A DNA stretch of 64,000 bases from NCBI RefSeq assembly GCF_001598275.1, contig NZ_BCYQ01000005.1, forward strand, positions 1-64,000, in the 5' to 3' direction. Under the pieces are notes generated by a model that had not been told where the DNA came from, ran no database searches, and worked only from the letters and a program-made list of their open reading frames with translations. This DNA is from Moraxella oblonga NBRC 102422 (GTDB lineage Bacteria; Pseudomonadota; Gammaproteobacteria; Pseudomonadales; Moraxellaceae). Below, in pieces: positions 55,552-64,000 of this stretch. Position 1 is the stretch's first letter, and each line of letters opens with the position of its first letter. A program made the translations under genes and the position numbers.

Positions 55552-57959
55552 TAAAATACGCTACCGATTTGGAATTGGAGTTTTTCGGTTTTATCGCCTT
55601 CTTTGGCATTAAGTGGCTTAGAATAGCTTAGTGAAATCGGACCAATAGGTGTGTACCACGTTGTACCAAAACCCACACTATAACGAAGCTCTTTATCTTG
55701 TTCAATGTAGGTTACGTTGTTGTTTGTCAAACCTAAGGTGGGTAGATTGACCGTTTCTTTATCCAAATTGGTCGTATCAAACACCTGCCCTGCATCAAAG
55801 AATAACACAGGACGCACCTGTTGAGCCCAATCGCCTTTGAACGGCACAGGCAAAATCAGCTCTGCCCCAAAAGTTGCTACTGCATTACCGCCAATCTCTT
55901 CGCCACGTGCAGTACGCTGACCATTTGCCAAATAGGTATAAGCCTGAGATTGAGGCCCTAGACTTGATGATTCAAAACCACGCACCGAGCCATAGCCCCC
56001 TGCATAGAAGTTTTCATAAAATGGTAGGTTATTACCATAACCTAGGCGAGCATGACCACGAAGCACCATACCCTTCCACAATGGATAGTAGGCATTAGCA
56101 CGATAGACAACTTTTTGATAATTTTTATCACCAAGACCAAGCGTTACGTCCACGTTATGACTCACGCCCTTCGTAGGAAAAATCCCTCTATCAAGGCTAG
56201 AATAACTCCACCCCAATGTCGCACCATAAGTGGTGTATTTTTTATCAAAACTGACCGAATTGGTGGCATCAATGTTACCCTCATCATCAATCATCTCTTT
56301 GATGTTGGCAATGCCCATATATGGACCACCACGCACCTTGGTGCTATCAGCAAAAAAACCACCATTTAGACGCTGTTTTTCGTCAATGGGATAGCCATAG
56401 TTTAGACCCAAACCATAAGAATCTAGCACATAGTTTGAGATGTTTTTACTGTCATATTTGGTTTTACGATAATAGGCATTGGCACTTTGAGAGACGCCAT
56501 TGACCGTAAAGAAGGGGTCAGTTACACCCAAACTATACACATCACGGGTTTCAGAGCGTGCAAATGAGGCATTGACACGGTTACCTGTACCCATAAAGTT
56601 GGATTGGGACAAATCCACTTGGAAAGTCATACCGCCACTTTGCGAATAACCTGCGGCAATGGTTGATGAGCCTGATGGTTGCTCTTCTACCTGATAGACC
56701 AAATCTACTTGGTCAGGACTGTTTGGCACAGGTCGCACTTCTACTTTAACATCTTTAAAAAACCCTGTTCGCATGAGACGTGCTTGGGAAAGTTGGATTT
56801 TTTGGTTAGATGTCAAAGCCCCTTCTAGCTGACGCATTTCACGGCGTAACACCTCATCTTTGGTTTTGTTGTTGCCAGAAAAGCTAATACGACGCACATA
56901 TACAGGACGGGCAGGGTCAATATAATAGTCAATATCCACCGTCAAATTTTCATCATCAATGCGGTTGATAGGACGTATTTGGGCACGGTAATAACCATCA
57001 TCGCCAAATTTATTGGCAATCTGTGCTGAACTTTCATCCAGTTGTTTTTGAGAATAAACCGTACCTGATTTGAATTTTATCAGCTCTTTTAGCTCTTCTG
57101 ACTCATAGGTAGGCTCACCCAAAAACTGCACCTCACCAAATTTATATTGCTGACCTTCGGTGATGGTTGCCTCAATAAATGCCTTTTGTTTTTCATCATC
57201 AACATTCAAAGTGGCTTTATCCACATTGAATCTCACAAAACCGTTATTGAGGTATTTGGCTTTGACTGCTTCTAAGCTCGCATTCATCTTTTCTTGGGTG
57301 TAGCGGTCTCCTTTGGATAAGGGGTTAATTTTGTTATCTTTGATGATAAACTCATCTTTAAGTTCTTTGTCGCTAAAATGCTCATTGCCGATAAAATTGA
57401 TGTCCACCACACGAGCAGGTTTACCCTCATCAAATTTGATGTCTAGTTTGACACGGTTGCCATCAAGCTCTGTCTGTGTAACTTCCACATCAATGTTGTA
57501 GTAGCCCTGCGAGATGTATTGATTTTCAAGCTCACCCTCAATCATCTGCACGGTGGATTGTTTTAGCACACTGCCTACTGCAAGTCCTGCTTGTTTTAGA
57601 CCTTGCTCCAAACCGTCCTTTGGAATCAGACGATTGCCTTCAAACTTGACATCAGCAATCATCGGACGCTCGGTTACATAAAAAGTGATATTATTATTGT
57701 CAATCTTGGCTTGGACATTGGAGAATTGACCTGTTGCATATAAAGCACGGATACTGTTTGCCAACTCATCATCACCCACCAACTGCCCAGAAGTGATGGG
57801 TAAAACAGATTGCAAACTGTCTGGCGTAACACGCTGTAAACCCACCACATTGACAGAGTTTGCCACAACATCTTCTGCATAAGAGGTTGTTGCTGTCATG
57901 GCGGTTACCATAGATAACGTCAATGTTTTAAGACCAAAATTTGCCAAAGATTTGCTCAT
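55551..57959 (-). CDS. bamA: BamA, outer-membrane protein assembly factor
   Basis: BamA inserts beta-barrel proteins into the outer membrane. The 802-residue protein has a signal peptide, five POTRA domains (about 30-425) and a 16-strand barrel with the VRGF motif (GSVRGFESSSLGP). It ends in phenylalanine (QIGSVF), the usual outer-membrane recognition residue. rseP lies upstream and lpxD directly downstream; skp is missing between bamA and lpxD. Confidence 0.96.
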   Translation of the reverse strand: MSKSLANFGLKTLTLSMVTAMTATTSYAEDVVANSVNVVGLQRVTPDSLQSVLPITSGQLVGDDELANSIRALYATGQFSNVQAKIDNNNITFYVTERPMIADVKFEGNRLIPKDGLEQGLKQAGLAVGSVLKQSTVQMIEGELENQYISQGYYNIDVEVTQTELDGNRVKLDIKFDEGKPARVVDINFIGNEHFSDKELKDEFIIKDNKINPLSKGDRYTQEKMNASLEAVKAKYLNNGFVRFNVDKATLNVDDEKQKAFIEATITEGQQYKFGEVQFLGEPTYESEELKELIKFKSGTVYSQKQLDESSAQIANKFGDDGYYRAQIRPINRIDDENLTVDIDYYIDPARPVYVRRISFSGNNKTKDEVLRREMRQLEGALTSNQKIQLSQARLMRTGFFKDVKVEVRPVPNSPDQVDLVYQVEEQPSGSSTIAAGYSQSGGMTFQVDLSQSNFMGTGNRVNASFARSETRDVYSLGVTDPFFTVNGVSQSANAYYRKTKYDSKNISNYVLDSYGLGLNYGYPIDEKQRLNGGFFADSTKVRGGPYMGIANIKEMIDDEGNIDATNSVSFDKKYTTYGATLGWSYSSLDRGIFPTKGVSHNVDVTLGLGDKNYQKVVYRANAYYPLWKGMVLRGHARLGYGNNLPFYENFYAGGYGSVRGFESSSLGPQSQAYTYLANGQRTARGEEIGGNAVATFGAELILPVPFKGDWAQQVRPVLFFDAGQVFDTTNLDKETVNLPTLGLTNNNVTYIEQDKELRYSVGFGTTWYTPIGPISLSYSKPLNAKEGDKTEKLQFQIGSVF

Positions 57960-58090
57960 AACATTCTCAATTGTGATATTAATAAATTTAGTGGTGTAAG
58001 TTAAGCCAAAAAAGTGATTTTGGCAAGTAAAATTATCATTTTTTTGAAATTTTTATGCAAATTTTACCCAATTCTTACCAAAAACCGCTT

Positions 58091-59443
58091 TTAACCAAGT
58101 ATTCGCAAAATATCGTTACCAGTCGCAAGCACCATGAAACCAAGCAGTAATAACATACCTACTTGCATGGCTTTTATTTGCCATTGTTTGTTGATGGGTT
58201 TTCCCACAAGCCATTCATAAGTATAAAACACCAAATGCCCACCATCAAGCACAGGAATGGGGAGCAAATTTAGCACCGCAAGCGATAGGCTAATCAGTCC
58301 TGCAGTAGATAAGGCTTGTAGCCAACCCATCTGTATGCTATCTTTTGACACTTCTGCTATCGTAATAGGTCCTGACAAGTTATCAATACCAATCAACCCA
58401 GAGAGCATTTTGCCCATGGCATTAAGCGTCATTACTGACAAGTCATAAGTTTTAACAAATGCTTTTGTGAAGGCTTCTTTTGGGGTGTGATGTACCGTCA
58501 TCTTGTAATCGTCTGGTACGTCAAAGTTGACGCTTCTAGGGCCAACACCAATTTGTCCTATCGTACGACCGTTTGCCTTGACAGCTCGTGGCATGACCTT
58601 AACTTCTACATTTTCGCCATTTCGTACCACGCCAAATACAAGCATTTTTTCAGGATTGTTTTGTACTATCTGCGTCATAGATAACCAATCATCAATCACC
58701 CTGCCGTCAATATGAGTGATTTTATCACCCACCTTCAAGCCCATCAGCTCGCCTGCCCCACCTTTTGTCAATTTATCAATCACAGGCGGTACGATAGGAC
58801 GATAAGGCAATACCCCAATTGCCGTCAAAGGGTCTTTGCCCTTATCCGCCCCTTGCATAAAATCCACAACTTCTATACTGTATTTGCCCTTGTCGGTACT
58901 GATATTAACCACACCGTTCTCACCCATGCGGTCAGCCAGTGCAAAATTGACATTTTCCCAAGTGTTAATAGGCTTGTCGTCAATGGCGATGATTTTTTCG
59001 CCCACCGTTAATGTGCTTTTGGCAACAGGCGTATCGGCAATGATGCGACCAATTCTGGTGTTAAGTTGTTCGCTTGGATTTAAAAAAATCACAAAAAACA
59101 GCCCAATGGCAATCAAAAAATTCATCACAGGCCCTGCGATGACGATGGCAATCTTTTTAAGTGGGTGAGCATTGTTAAAGGCCAAATGCTTCTCACTCTC
59201 GGCAACCTCGCCCTCTCGCTCGTCCAGCATTTTGACATAGCCACCCAAAGGCAGGGCGGATATGCGATAGTCAATGCCTGTTTTTTTGGAAGTCCAGCCA
59301 AAGAGGCGTGGACCCATTCCAATAGAATAAGTCAAAACCTTCACCCCGCACAAACGAGCAACAATATAATGCCCCCATTCGTGCAAAGCAACCAGCGGTG
59401 TCAAAACACAAACCGCCGCCAAAAACATAAGTAATCCGTTCAT
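58091..59443 (-). CDS. rseP: RseP, site-2 zinc metalloprotease
   Basis: RseP is the intramembrane protease that cleaves anti-sigma factor RseA in the envelope stress response. The 450-residue protein has HEWGH (21-25) in its first membrane segment, two PDZ-like domains in the middle and the second zinc-site motif NLLPIPVLDGGH. Its ATG overlaps the stop codon of the upstream tannase-like gene, so it may be translated by coupling. Confidence 0.95.
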   Translation of the reverse strand: MNGLLMFLAAVCVLTPLVALHEWGHYIVARLCGVKVLTYSIGMGPRLFGWTSKKTGIDYRISALPLGGYVKMLDEREGEVAESEKHLAFNNAHPLKKIAIVIAGPVMNFLIAIGLFFVIFLNPSEQLNTRIGRIIADTPVAKSTLTVGEKIIAIDDKPINTWENVNFALADRMGENGVVNISTDKGKYSIEVVDFMQGADKGKDPLTAIGVLPYRPIVPPVIDKLTKGGAGELMGLKVGDKITHIDGRVIDDWLSMTQIVQNNPEKMLVFGVVRNGENVEVKVMPRAVKANGRTIGQIGVGPRSVNFDVPDDYKMTVHHTPKEAFTKAFVKTYDLSVMTLNAMGKMLSGLIGIDNLSGPITIAEVSKDSIQMGWLQALSTAGLISLSLAVLNLLPIPVLDGGHLVFYTYEWLVGKPINKQWQIKAMQVGMLLLLGFMVLATGNDILRILG

Positions 59444-60972
59444 TTATTTGCCTGCTTGCTCTCTATGCTAATCTCTTTTGCCCACGCAAACAATTCTTCT
59501 AAATCATAATCGCCACTGTGTCCTTGTCCAAACGGCACAGCAAAATCCACCGTTTTACCCTGTGTGTTTTGCAGTTTTAATGCCAAAAGTGCAGGTATGG
59601 CAAGCGAGGTGTCTTTGTCATTTTGACCGTGGCGAATGCGGTAATGAATTGCTCCTGTGTCTTTGGAAACATAATTCATTGCATTCATCATTTTAACGCT
59701 ATTATCGCTAACACGAGTGGCATTTGGGGCGGTGTTGTGTGTCATTGAAAATAAAGTAAAATGCTGATTATCGGTATGGGCATTGCCAAACAAATTATTC
59801 TCACCTGTACTTAAATCCACGCCATCAAATGCAGGAGTGACTTTTTGTCGTCCAATAAATTTGGCATAATCATCAAAATTGACACTCACAACCTTATTAT
59901 TTTGTATTTTTAGCCAAGTTTGTTTGGATAAATCGGTGCCGTTATCAAGTGCCGTTTGGGCAGACTTTATCAATAAATGTTCAAGATGTGTTTTAAAAGT
60001 GCCATTGCCATTTTTATCAAGGCTTAATAATTCGCCATGGTGATTTTTTAAGTTTAAGCCATTGACATAGTTTGCAAATAAGGGTTTTAATTTATCCGAT
60101 AATTGTATTTGTTCTTTTGTTTGCGTGCCTTTAATGAGTTTTCGCTCTACATTATAATCAAGCATTTGAATGCTCACTTTTTGATAATCATTCACGCCAT
60201 TAAATTGCCATTCATACGCCATATCCGCATTTTCCAAATTGGTAATAGGGGAATATGCCGACACCGCAAAAATCTTATCACTTGCCTTTAATGCCCCAAG
60301 CTCATTTAAATACGCTTCATAATCGCTACTATTGCCACTTGCTCCCAAAAGTGCCGACAATGCTCCGCCTGCTGATGTGCCATTAGAGATGATTTTATTA
60401 GCATCGCCCATCATCGCCTTGTCATTGGCTTTTAAATAGCGTACTGCCGCCTTTAAATCCACAATCGCACTTGGGGCTTTGCCGATATAGTCGCCAGTTT
60501 CATTTTTGAGCGTGCGTCCTCTTGCACCAGCACTTGCTACCACAAAGCCTTTGGAGAGTGCCACCATTAGGCTGTTGGACTGATTGTTCCTTTTATTGAT
60601 TTCTACCTTTTGGGCTTTGGCGGGCATATAACCGCCCACGCCATTGGGGAAAAAAATTGGGGCGGTGTCTTGATTAAAATCGTTGATGGTTTGGTTGTTA
60701 AAATAGCCTTCTGGAATATAAATATTCATCGTCTGATAGGCTTTATCCACAGGATTTGCCACATAAACGATATTTTCATAAGCACGATAAAAAATGGTCT
60801 GCCCACCCAATTCAAATGAGCGTTTTTCGCCTGTTAATTTAGAAAAATCCAAATGCTCTGGAATGGTATTTTGCTTCATTGTTTTTGTTTGATTGTCATC
60901 ATTAGAAACGGCTGGTATTTGACAAGCGGTTAAAGTCATTAACAGTGCTGTGCTTAATAATCGTTTTTTCAT
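59440..60972 (-). CDS. Tannase-like (subtype B) esterase lipoprotein
   Basis: A 510-residue alpha/beta-hydrolase resembling subtype B bacterial tannases, which cut gallic-acid esters. The nucleophile is Ser200 in SNGTSAGGALSALLGASG, and the SAYSPITNLENADMAYEW segment is typical. Signal and lipobox LTAC (Cys17) make it a lipoprotein. ATG 60972 is chosen, since GAGG lies six bases before it; an ATG at 60984 overlaps that site. The natural substrate is unknown. Its stop overlaps the rseP start (ATGA). Confidence 0.8.
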   Translation of the reverse strand: MKKRLLSTALLMTLTACQIPAVSNDDNQTKTMKQNTIPEHLDFSKLTGEKRSFELGGQTIFYRAYENIVYVANPVDKAYQTMNIYIPEGYFNNQTINDFNQDTAPIFFPNGVGGYMPAKAQKVEINKRNNQSNSLMVALSKGFVVASAGARGRTLKNETGDYIGKAPSAIVDLKAAVRYLKANDKAMMGDANKIISNGTSAGGALSALLGASGNSSDYEAYLNELGALKASDKIFAVSAYSPITNLENADMAYEWQFNGVNDYQKVSIQMLDYNVERKLIKGTQTKEQIQLSDKLKPLFANYVNGLNLKNHHGELLSLDKNGNGTFKTHLEHLLIKSAQTALDNGTDLSKQTWLKIQNNKVVSVNFDDYAKFIGRQKVTPAFDGVDLSTGENNLFGNAHTDNQHFTLFSMTHNTAPNATRVSDNSVKMMNAMNYVSKDTGAIHYRIRHGQNDKDTSLAIPALLALKLQNTQGKTVDFAVPFGQGHSGDYDLEELFAWAKEISIESKQANK

Positions 60973-60996
60973 AAAAAACCTCATTATTAAAAAATA

Positions 60997-61289
60997 TTAA
61001 CTCTTTTTGCCCTTTAAAGTCATCATCATCTCTTTCACCAATGGCGAAAATTGATTAAAAAATTCATTGTCACGATTTTCTAATACCACCTCGCCAAACA
61101 TTTTTAATCCAATCAAAAAACGCGTTAAATCCTCTTGGTTTATCTCTGGGCGATTTTGTTTGACTTTTTGTAAAAGCATAAACAAATCATCGTGATTGGG
61201 GGCATTAAATGTAATGACTGATTTTCTATTTTATTGCCTTGTGGGTCGGCAATATGTTCTATACTCATATGGTATTGATGTTGTTTCAT
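60997..61289 (-). pseudogene. DUF3861 protein, frameshifted
   Basis: From ATG 61289 (AAGGG upstream) comes MKQHQYHMSIEHIADPQGNK, the usual DUF3861 start; near 61210-61220 one base appears to be missing and the rest (FNAPNHDDLFMLLQKVK..., then GLKMFGEVVLENRDNEFF) continues in another frame to 60997. Joined, it is a normal DUF3861 protein of about 97 residues of unknown function. It is either a pseudogene or a sequencing error. Confidence 0.72.
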
Positions 61290-61330
61290 TATTTACCCTT
61301 TGTTGTCAAATTTGGTGATTAAATTTATCA

Positions 61331-61405
61331 ATTGCAAGGTGCGTATAATGCACCGTTTTGGGATTGGTGCTTTTAATGGTGCGTGGCACCTGCTTACACC
61401 CAAAA
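61331..61405. repeat. Short repeat with GGTGCG core
   Basis: Contains GCAAGGTGCGTATAATGCACC and AATGGTGCGTGGCACCTGC. The second half, read in reverse, resembles 48787-48815 with a five-base gap, so the two belong to one repeat family. It lies between the DUF3861 remnant and the PTH2-like gene. Confidence 0.5.
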
Positions 61406-61494
61406 ACAAACTTGTAGCACTTTTTAAGTTGTTTGGGTATAAAATAATCTTTGGTGGTCAAAATTGTGTTTATCGTTTCTTAATTATTTTAAAA

Positions 61495-61830
61495 TCAAAT
61501 TTTCTCAATAGGCTGATACATTTTGGCAAATTTTAAAACATTGGGTGTATTTTCTATTGTCATTGGATAAACAACTGCACAACATACATTGCCATTTAAA
61601 ATCGTACTCTCGAATGCCAAATGACAATTTAACAAACTTATTTTTTCAAATTCTTTTTGATTAACACTAACAACAACTTTACGAAAAGAGTTTTTTAACC
61701 AATCTTGATAGTCATCATTATTTTCTTGGCTTGAAAATTTTAAATGTGCTGACAAAACGGCGTGAGCCACCAAAGTTGGCACCATATAATTTGGCACACT
61801 GTCTAAAATAGCAATATACATTTTATACAT
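61495..61830 (-). CDS. PTH2-like peptidyl-tRNA hydrolase family protein
   Basis: A 111-residue protein resembling the PTH2 fold. MYKMYIAILDSVPNYMVPTL and AHAVLSAHLKF match its N-terminal part, and DWLKNSFRKVVVSVNQKEFEKI the middle. Bona fide PTH2 enzymes recycle peptidyl-tRNA, mainly in archaea and eukaryotes; bacterial relatives of this small type have no proven function. It begins just after the dxr stop on the same strand. Confidence 0.65.
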   Translation of the reverse strand: MYKMYIAILDSVPNYMVPTLVAHAVLSAHLKFSSQENNDDYQDWLKNSFRKVVVSVNQKEFEKISLLNCHLAFESTILNGNVCCAVVYPMTIENTPNVLKFAKMYQPIEKI

Positions 61831-61842
61831 TTTTTTATCCTG

Positions 61843-63063
61843 TCAAATATGATAAATCATCAATTGAGCAATTTTTCTAACCCTTTTATCCAAATCCAAA
61901 ATATCCGCCAAATTCTCAAAACTTTTTGTTAATTCATTTGTCAATTCATCAACATTCAAACAGTTTTCTACAATACTGGCAATATCGGTTAATTTAATTT
62001 TGCCTTTTAAAAATGCCTCCACCGCCACTTCATTAGCCCCATTTAAAATAATGCACGCCCCATTGCCAAGTTTCATTGCTTGTTTGGCAAGGGCTAGGCA
62101 GGCAAACTTTTGTTCATCAGGTTTGATAAATTCCAATGCCGACATTTCAAAGAGATTTAATGGCTTAACCCCACTTTTGATTCTATTGGGATAAGCCAGT
62201 GCATAGCCAATCGGTGTTTTCATATCAGGTGTGCCACATTGTGCCAAAAACGAGCCGTCCACATACTCCACCATTGAATGCACCACACTTTGAGGGTGAA
62301 TGACCACGCCCACATCGTCCACCCCCACACCAAACAGATGACAAGCCTCAATCAGCTCCAAGCCCTTATTCATCATCGTGTTGGAATCCACCGTAATTTT
62401 TGCCCCCATTGACCAGTTGGGGTGATTGACCGCCTGTGCGACACTTGCCGTACGCATTTGGTCATAAGATTTATGCAAAAACGCCCCACCGCTTGCGGTT
62501 AGCCAAAGTTTTTTTATGCCAAAATTTTCTTGATACATCAAGGTATTATCATCTTGTAGTGCCTTTGGCAAACATTGAAAAATGGCGTTATGCTCACTGT
62601 CAATGGGCAAAATGGTTGCCCCTGTCTCTTTGGCAGTTTTGATGACCAAATCGCCTGCCATCACAAGGGCTTCTTTGTTGGCAAGGAGCACTTTTTTGCC
62701 TGCTTGTACCGCCGATAAAGTGGAGCTAAGCCCTGCTCCGCCCACAATGGCACACACCACCGTATCAGCCTTGTCGTGCCGTGCAATAAAATCTAGCCCA
62801 TCACTTACTTTTAAAATTTGGGTGGATAGCTTTAAGGCATTGATTTTGCTTTTAAATTCCTCAAAATAGGCATCGCCAATCACCGCAAATACTGGGTTAA
62901 ATTCTTGACAAATGTCCAAAAGCTTTTGTACATTAGAAAAGCCAGAAACAGCAAATAAACGGTAACTGCCTGAATGCAGACGGATTAAATCAAGCGTGCT
63001 GGCACCGATAGAGCCTGTGGCACCTAGCAGAGTAATGGATTGGGGTTTGGGGGAAGTGGTCAT
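61843..63063 (-). CDS. dxr: 1-deoxy-D-xylulose-5-phosphate reductoisomerase
   Basis: Dxr makes MEP from DXP with NADPH, the second step of the isoprenoid pathway whose first step is encoded at 17770. The NADPH motif GATGSIGASTLDLI opens the protein, and PIDSEHNAIFQCL and LTASGGAFLHKS carry the metal and substrate residues. ATG 63063 is chosen over a GTG two codons upstream. The length is about 406 residues. cdsA, often next to dxr, is absent here; an MltB-type gene lies upstream instead. Confidence 0.95.
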   Translation of the reverse strand: MTTSPKPQSITLLGATGSIGASTLDLIRLHSGSYRLFAVSGFSNVQKLLDICQEFNPVFAVIGDAYFEEFKSKINALKLSTQILKVSDGLDFIARHDKADTVVCAIVGGAGLSSTLSAVQAGKKVLLANKEALVMAGDLVIKTAKETGATILPIDSEHNAIFQCLPKALQDDNTLMYQENFGIKKLWLTASGGAFLHKSYDQMRTASVAQAVNHPNWSMGAKITVDSNTMMNKGLELIEACHLFGVGVDDVGVVIHPQSVVHSMVEYVDGSFLAQCGTPDMKTPIGYALAYPNRIKSGVKPLNLFEMSALEFIKPDEQKFACLALAKQAMKLGNGACIILNGANEVAVEAFLKGKIKLTDIASIVENCLNVDELTNELTKSFENLADILDLDKRVRKIAQLMIYHI

Positions 63064-63137
63064 TTTCACGATTTATTAAGATTGGAGGAATTGTAATACT
63101 TAGTCTCATTTGCCATTTATAATCATCAACAGCAAAA

Positions 63138-63168
63138 GAATAGGCGGTTAATTTAACACGCCTATCAT
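63138..63168 (-). terminator. Terminator of the transglycosylase gene
   Basis: ATAGGCG / CGCCTAT stem with a partly paired GTTAA/TTTAAC interior, just after the stop of the next gene. Confidence 0.55.
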
Positions 63169-63183
63169 ATTACACCAAATCAA

Positions 63184-64000
63184 TCATTGTATCAATGTGC
63201 GAGCAGAATTTTGAGTGATAAATCCATCAGGAAGACGCCCATTATCCGCCTGCCAACGAGCAAAGGCACGGCGAGTATTCGCCCCTGCGATGCCATCAGG
63301 TGTGCCTGTATTGTAGCCTTTTTGATTGAGGTTTTGTTGTAATCTTTTGATTTGTTCAGTAGATAAAGGTTTCTCTTGACGAGGCCAACCTGCCACAATA
63401 CCGTCTTGGTGATTGATACGTTTGCCAAGCAGTGCTACACCCAACGCATAGTTGGTAGAGTTGTTATAAACTTTAATCACTTCAAAGTTTTGGGTAGTCA
63501 AAAGTGCAGGTCCGTTGATACCAGCAGGCAACCACAGTTCTGCCAAAGCTTGACCTGCCATATACTCACTACCCACTGGCGACACACCATAAGCACGCCA
63601 TGTATCCAAGGGCAATCTTTGACCGATAAGCTGTGGGTTTAAATTGCTTGGTAAACGTACCTCATAATAAGCCTCCAAACCACGCACCCAACCGCTATTT
63701 GCCAGATAGTTGGCAGTTGACGACAACGCATCAGACACCATCCAAGGATTTTTACGTCCATCATTGTTGCCATCAACACCGTATTGTAGCCAAGTTGATG
63801 GGATAAATTGGGTATGCCCCATACCACCTGCCCACGAGCCTTTTAGCTCACTTCTGGCAACATCGTCTCGCTGAATCATCTGTGTCATAGCCAACAGTTC
63901 ACCTTCGGCAAAGGCACGTCTACGACCATCATATGCCAAACTGGACAAGGCATCAACCAAATTCATGCTACCTGTACCAGCACCATAAGAGGACTCCAAG
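63184..64000 (-). CDS. MltB-type lytic murein transglycosylase (3' part)
   Basis: The gene enters from the right edge; 272 codons are visible. The catalytic glutamate is in the family motif LESSYG at the very edge of the window. MGHTQFIPSTWLQYGVDGNNDG follows, and a C-terminal peptidoglycan-binding domain is seen at KRLQQNLNQKGYNTGTPDG. This combination is a membrane-bound or secreted transglycosylase of the MltB family that cleaves the glycan backbone. The N-terminus lies outside the window. Confidence 0.88.
   Translation of the reverse strand, partial: LESSYGAGTGSMNLVDALSSLAYDGRRRAFAEGELLAMTQMIQRDDVARSELKGSWAGGMGHTQFIPSTWLQYGVDGNNDGRKNPWMVSDALSSTANYLANSGWVRGLEAYYEVRLPSNLNPQLIGQRLPLDTWRAYGVSPVGSEYMAGQALAELWLPAGINGPALLTTQNFEVIKVYNNSTNYALGVALLGKRINHQDGIVAGWPRQEKPLSTEQIKRLQQNLNQKGYNTGTPDGIAGANTRRAFARWQADNGRLPDGFITQNSARTLIQ

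Overview
The window is a chromosomal segment of a gammaproteobacterium, most probably Moraxella or a close relative in the Moraxellaceae. This rests on the low GC content, the proteins themselves (UraA, AGCS and NSS/MetS transporters, WS/DGAT acyltransferase, a CheA-like kinase without a CheW domain) and a tmRNA tag reading ANDETYALAA. No rRNA or tRNA gene, CRISPR array, prophage or complete insertion sequence was seen. Most of the sequence is ordinary core genome, with small scars: a local tandem duplication, a MITE-like element, a family of short repeats and three or four broken genes.

Layout. 1-6.2 kb: heat-shock genes htpG and clpB flank two paralogous secreted proteins, which sit in a tandem duplication carrying copies of the htpG 5' end and the clpB 3' end. 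6.3-7.4 kb: an AhpD-like protein and ssrA (tmRNA). 7.5-11.8 kb: uraA, a membrane protein, two lipoproteins and ruvC. 11.8-15.2 kb: fxsA, then an OmpA-domain inner-membrane protein, a 53-residue membrane protein and an RluE-type pseudouridine synthase packed with overlaps. 15.2-21.9 kb: an AGCS symporter, ribA, dxs with a lipoprotein, suhB and another lipoprotein. 22.4-27.2 kb: a dead di-heme cytochrome c peroxidase gene, a MITE-like element and a DUF2339 membrane protein. 27.2-33.1 kb: a membrane protein, topA, a DUF1543 protein and a second AGCS symporter. 33.2-35.9 kb: LemA plus two TPM-domain proteins. 36.1-39.9 kb: a galactose-binding lipoprotein, a CheA-like membrane sensor kinase and a CheY-like regulator. 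39.9-44.5 kb: trxB, ftsK and two small membrane proteins. 44.5-48.7 kb: lnt, thiG and a WS/DGAT acyltransferase. 48.9-52.7 kb: two NSS transporters, each followed by a tiny MetS-type subunit. 52.9-64 kb: lpxA, fabZ, lpxD, bamA and rseP, then a tannase-like esterase, a frameshifted DUF3861 gene, a PTH2-like protein, dxr and the 3' part of an MltB-type transglycosylase.

Functional themes. The right end is an envelope-biogenesis block (lipid A, outer-membrane protein assembly, site-2 protease) running on the minus strand. Its tannase-like lipoprotein is coupled to rseP by an ATGA overlap, and no skp/ompH lies between bamA and lpxD. dxs and dxr, the first two steps of the MEP isoprenoid pathway, are both present but far apart.

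The best candidate for a little-described system is the module at 36170-39876. A sugar-binding lipoprotein with no ABC permease beside it is followed by a kinase with a periplasmic domain, PAS, Hpt and CheA-type ATPase but no CheW domain, and then by a stand-alone receiver. I infer a galactose-like-sugar sensing pathway. The tandem duplication between htpG and clpB, with nearly identical flanks around strongly diverged genes, looks like capture of a divergent allele by recombination.
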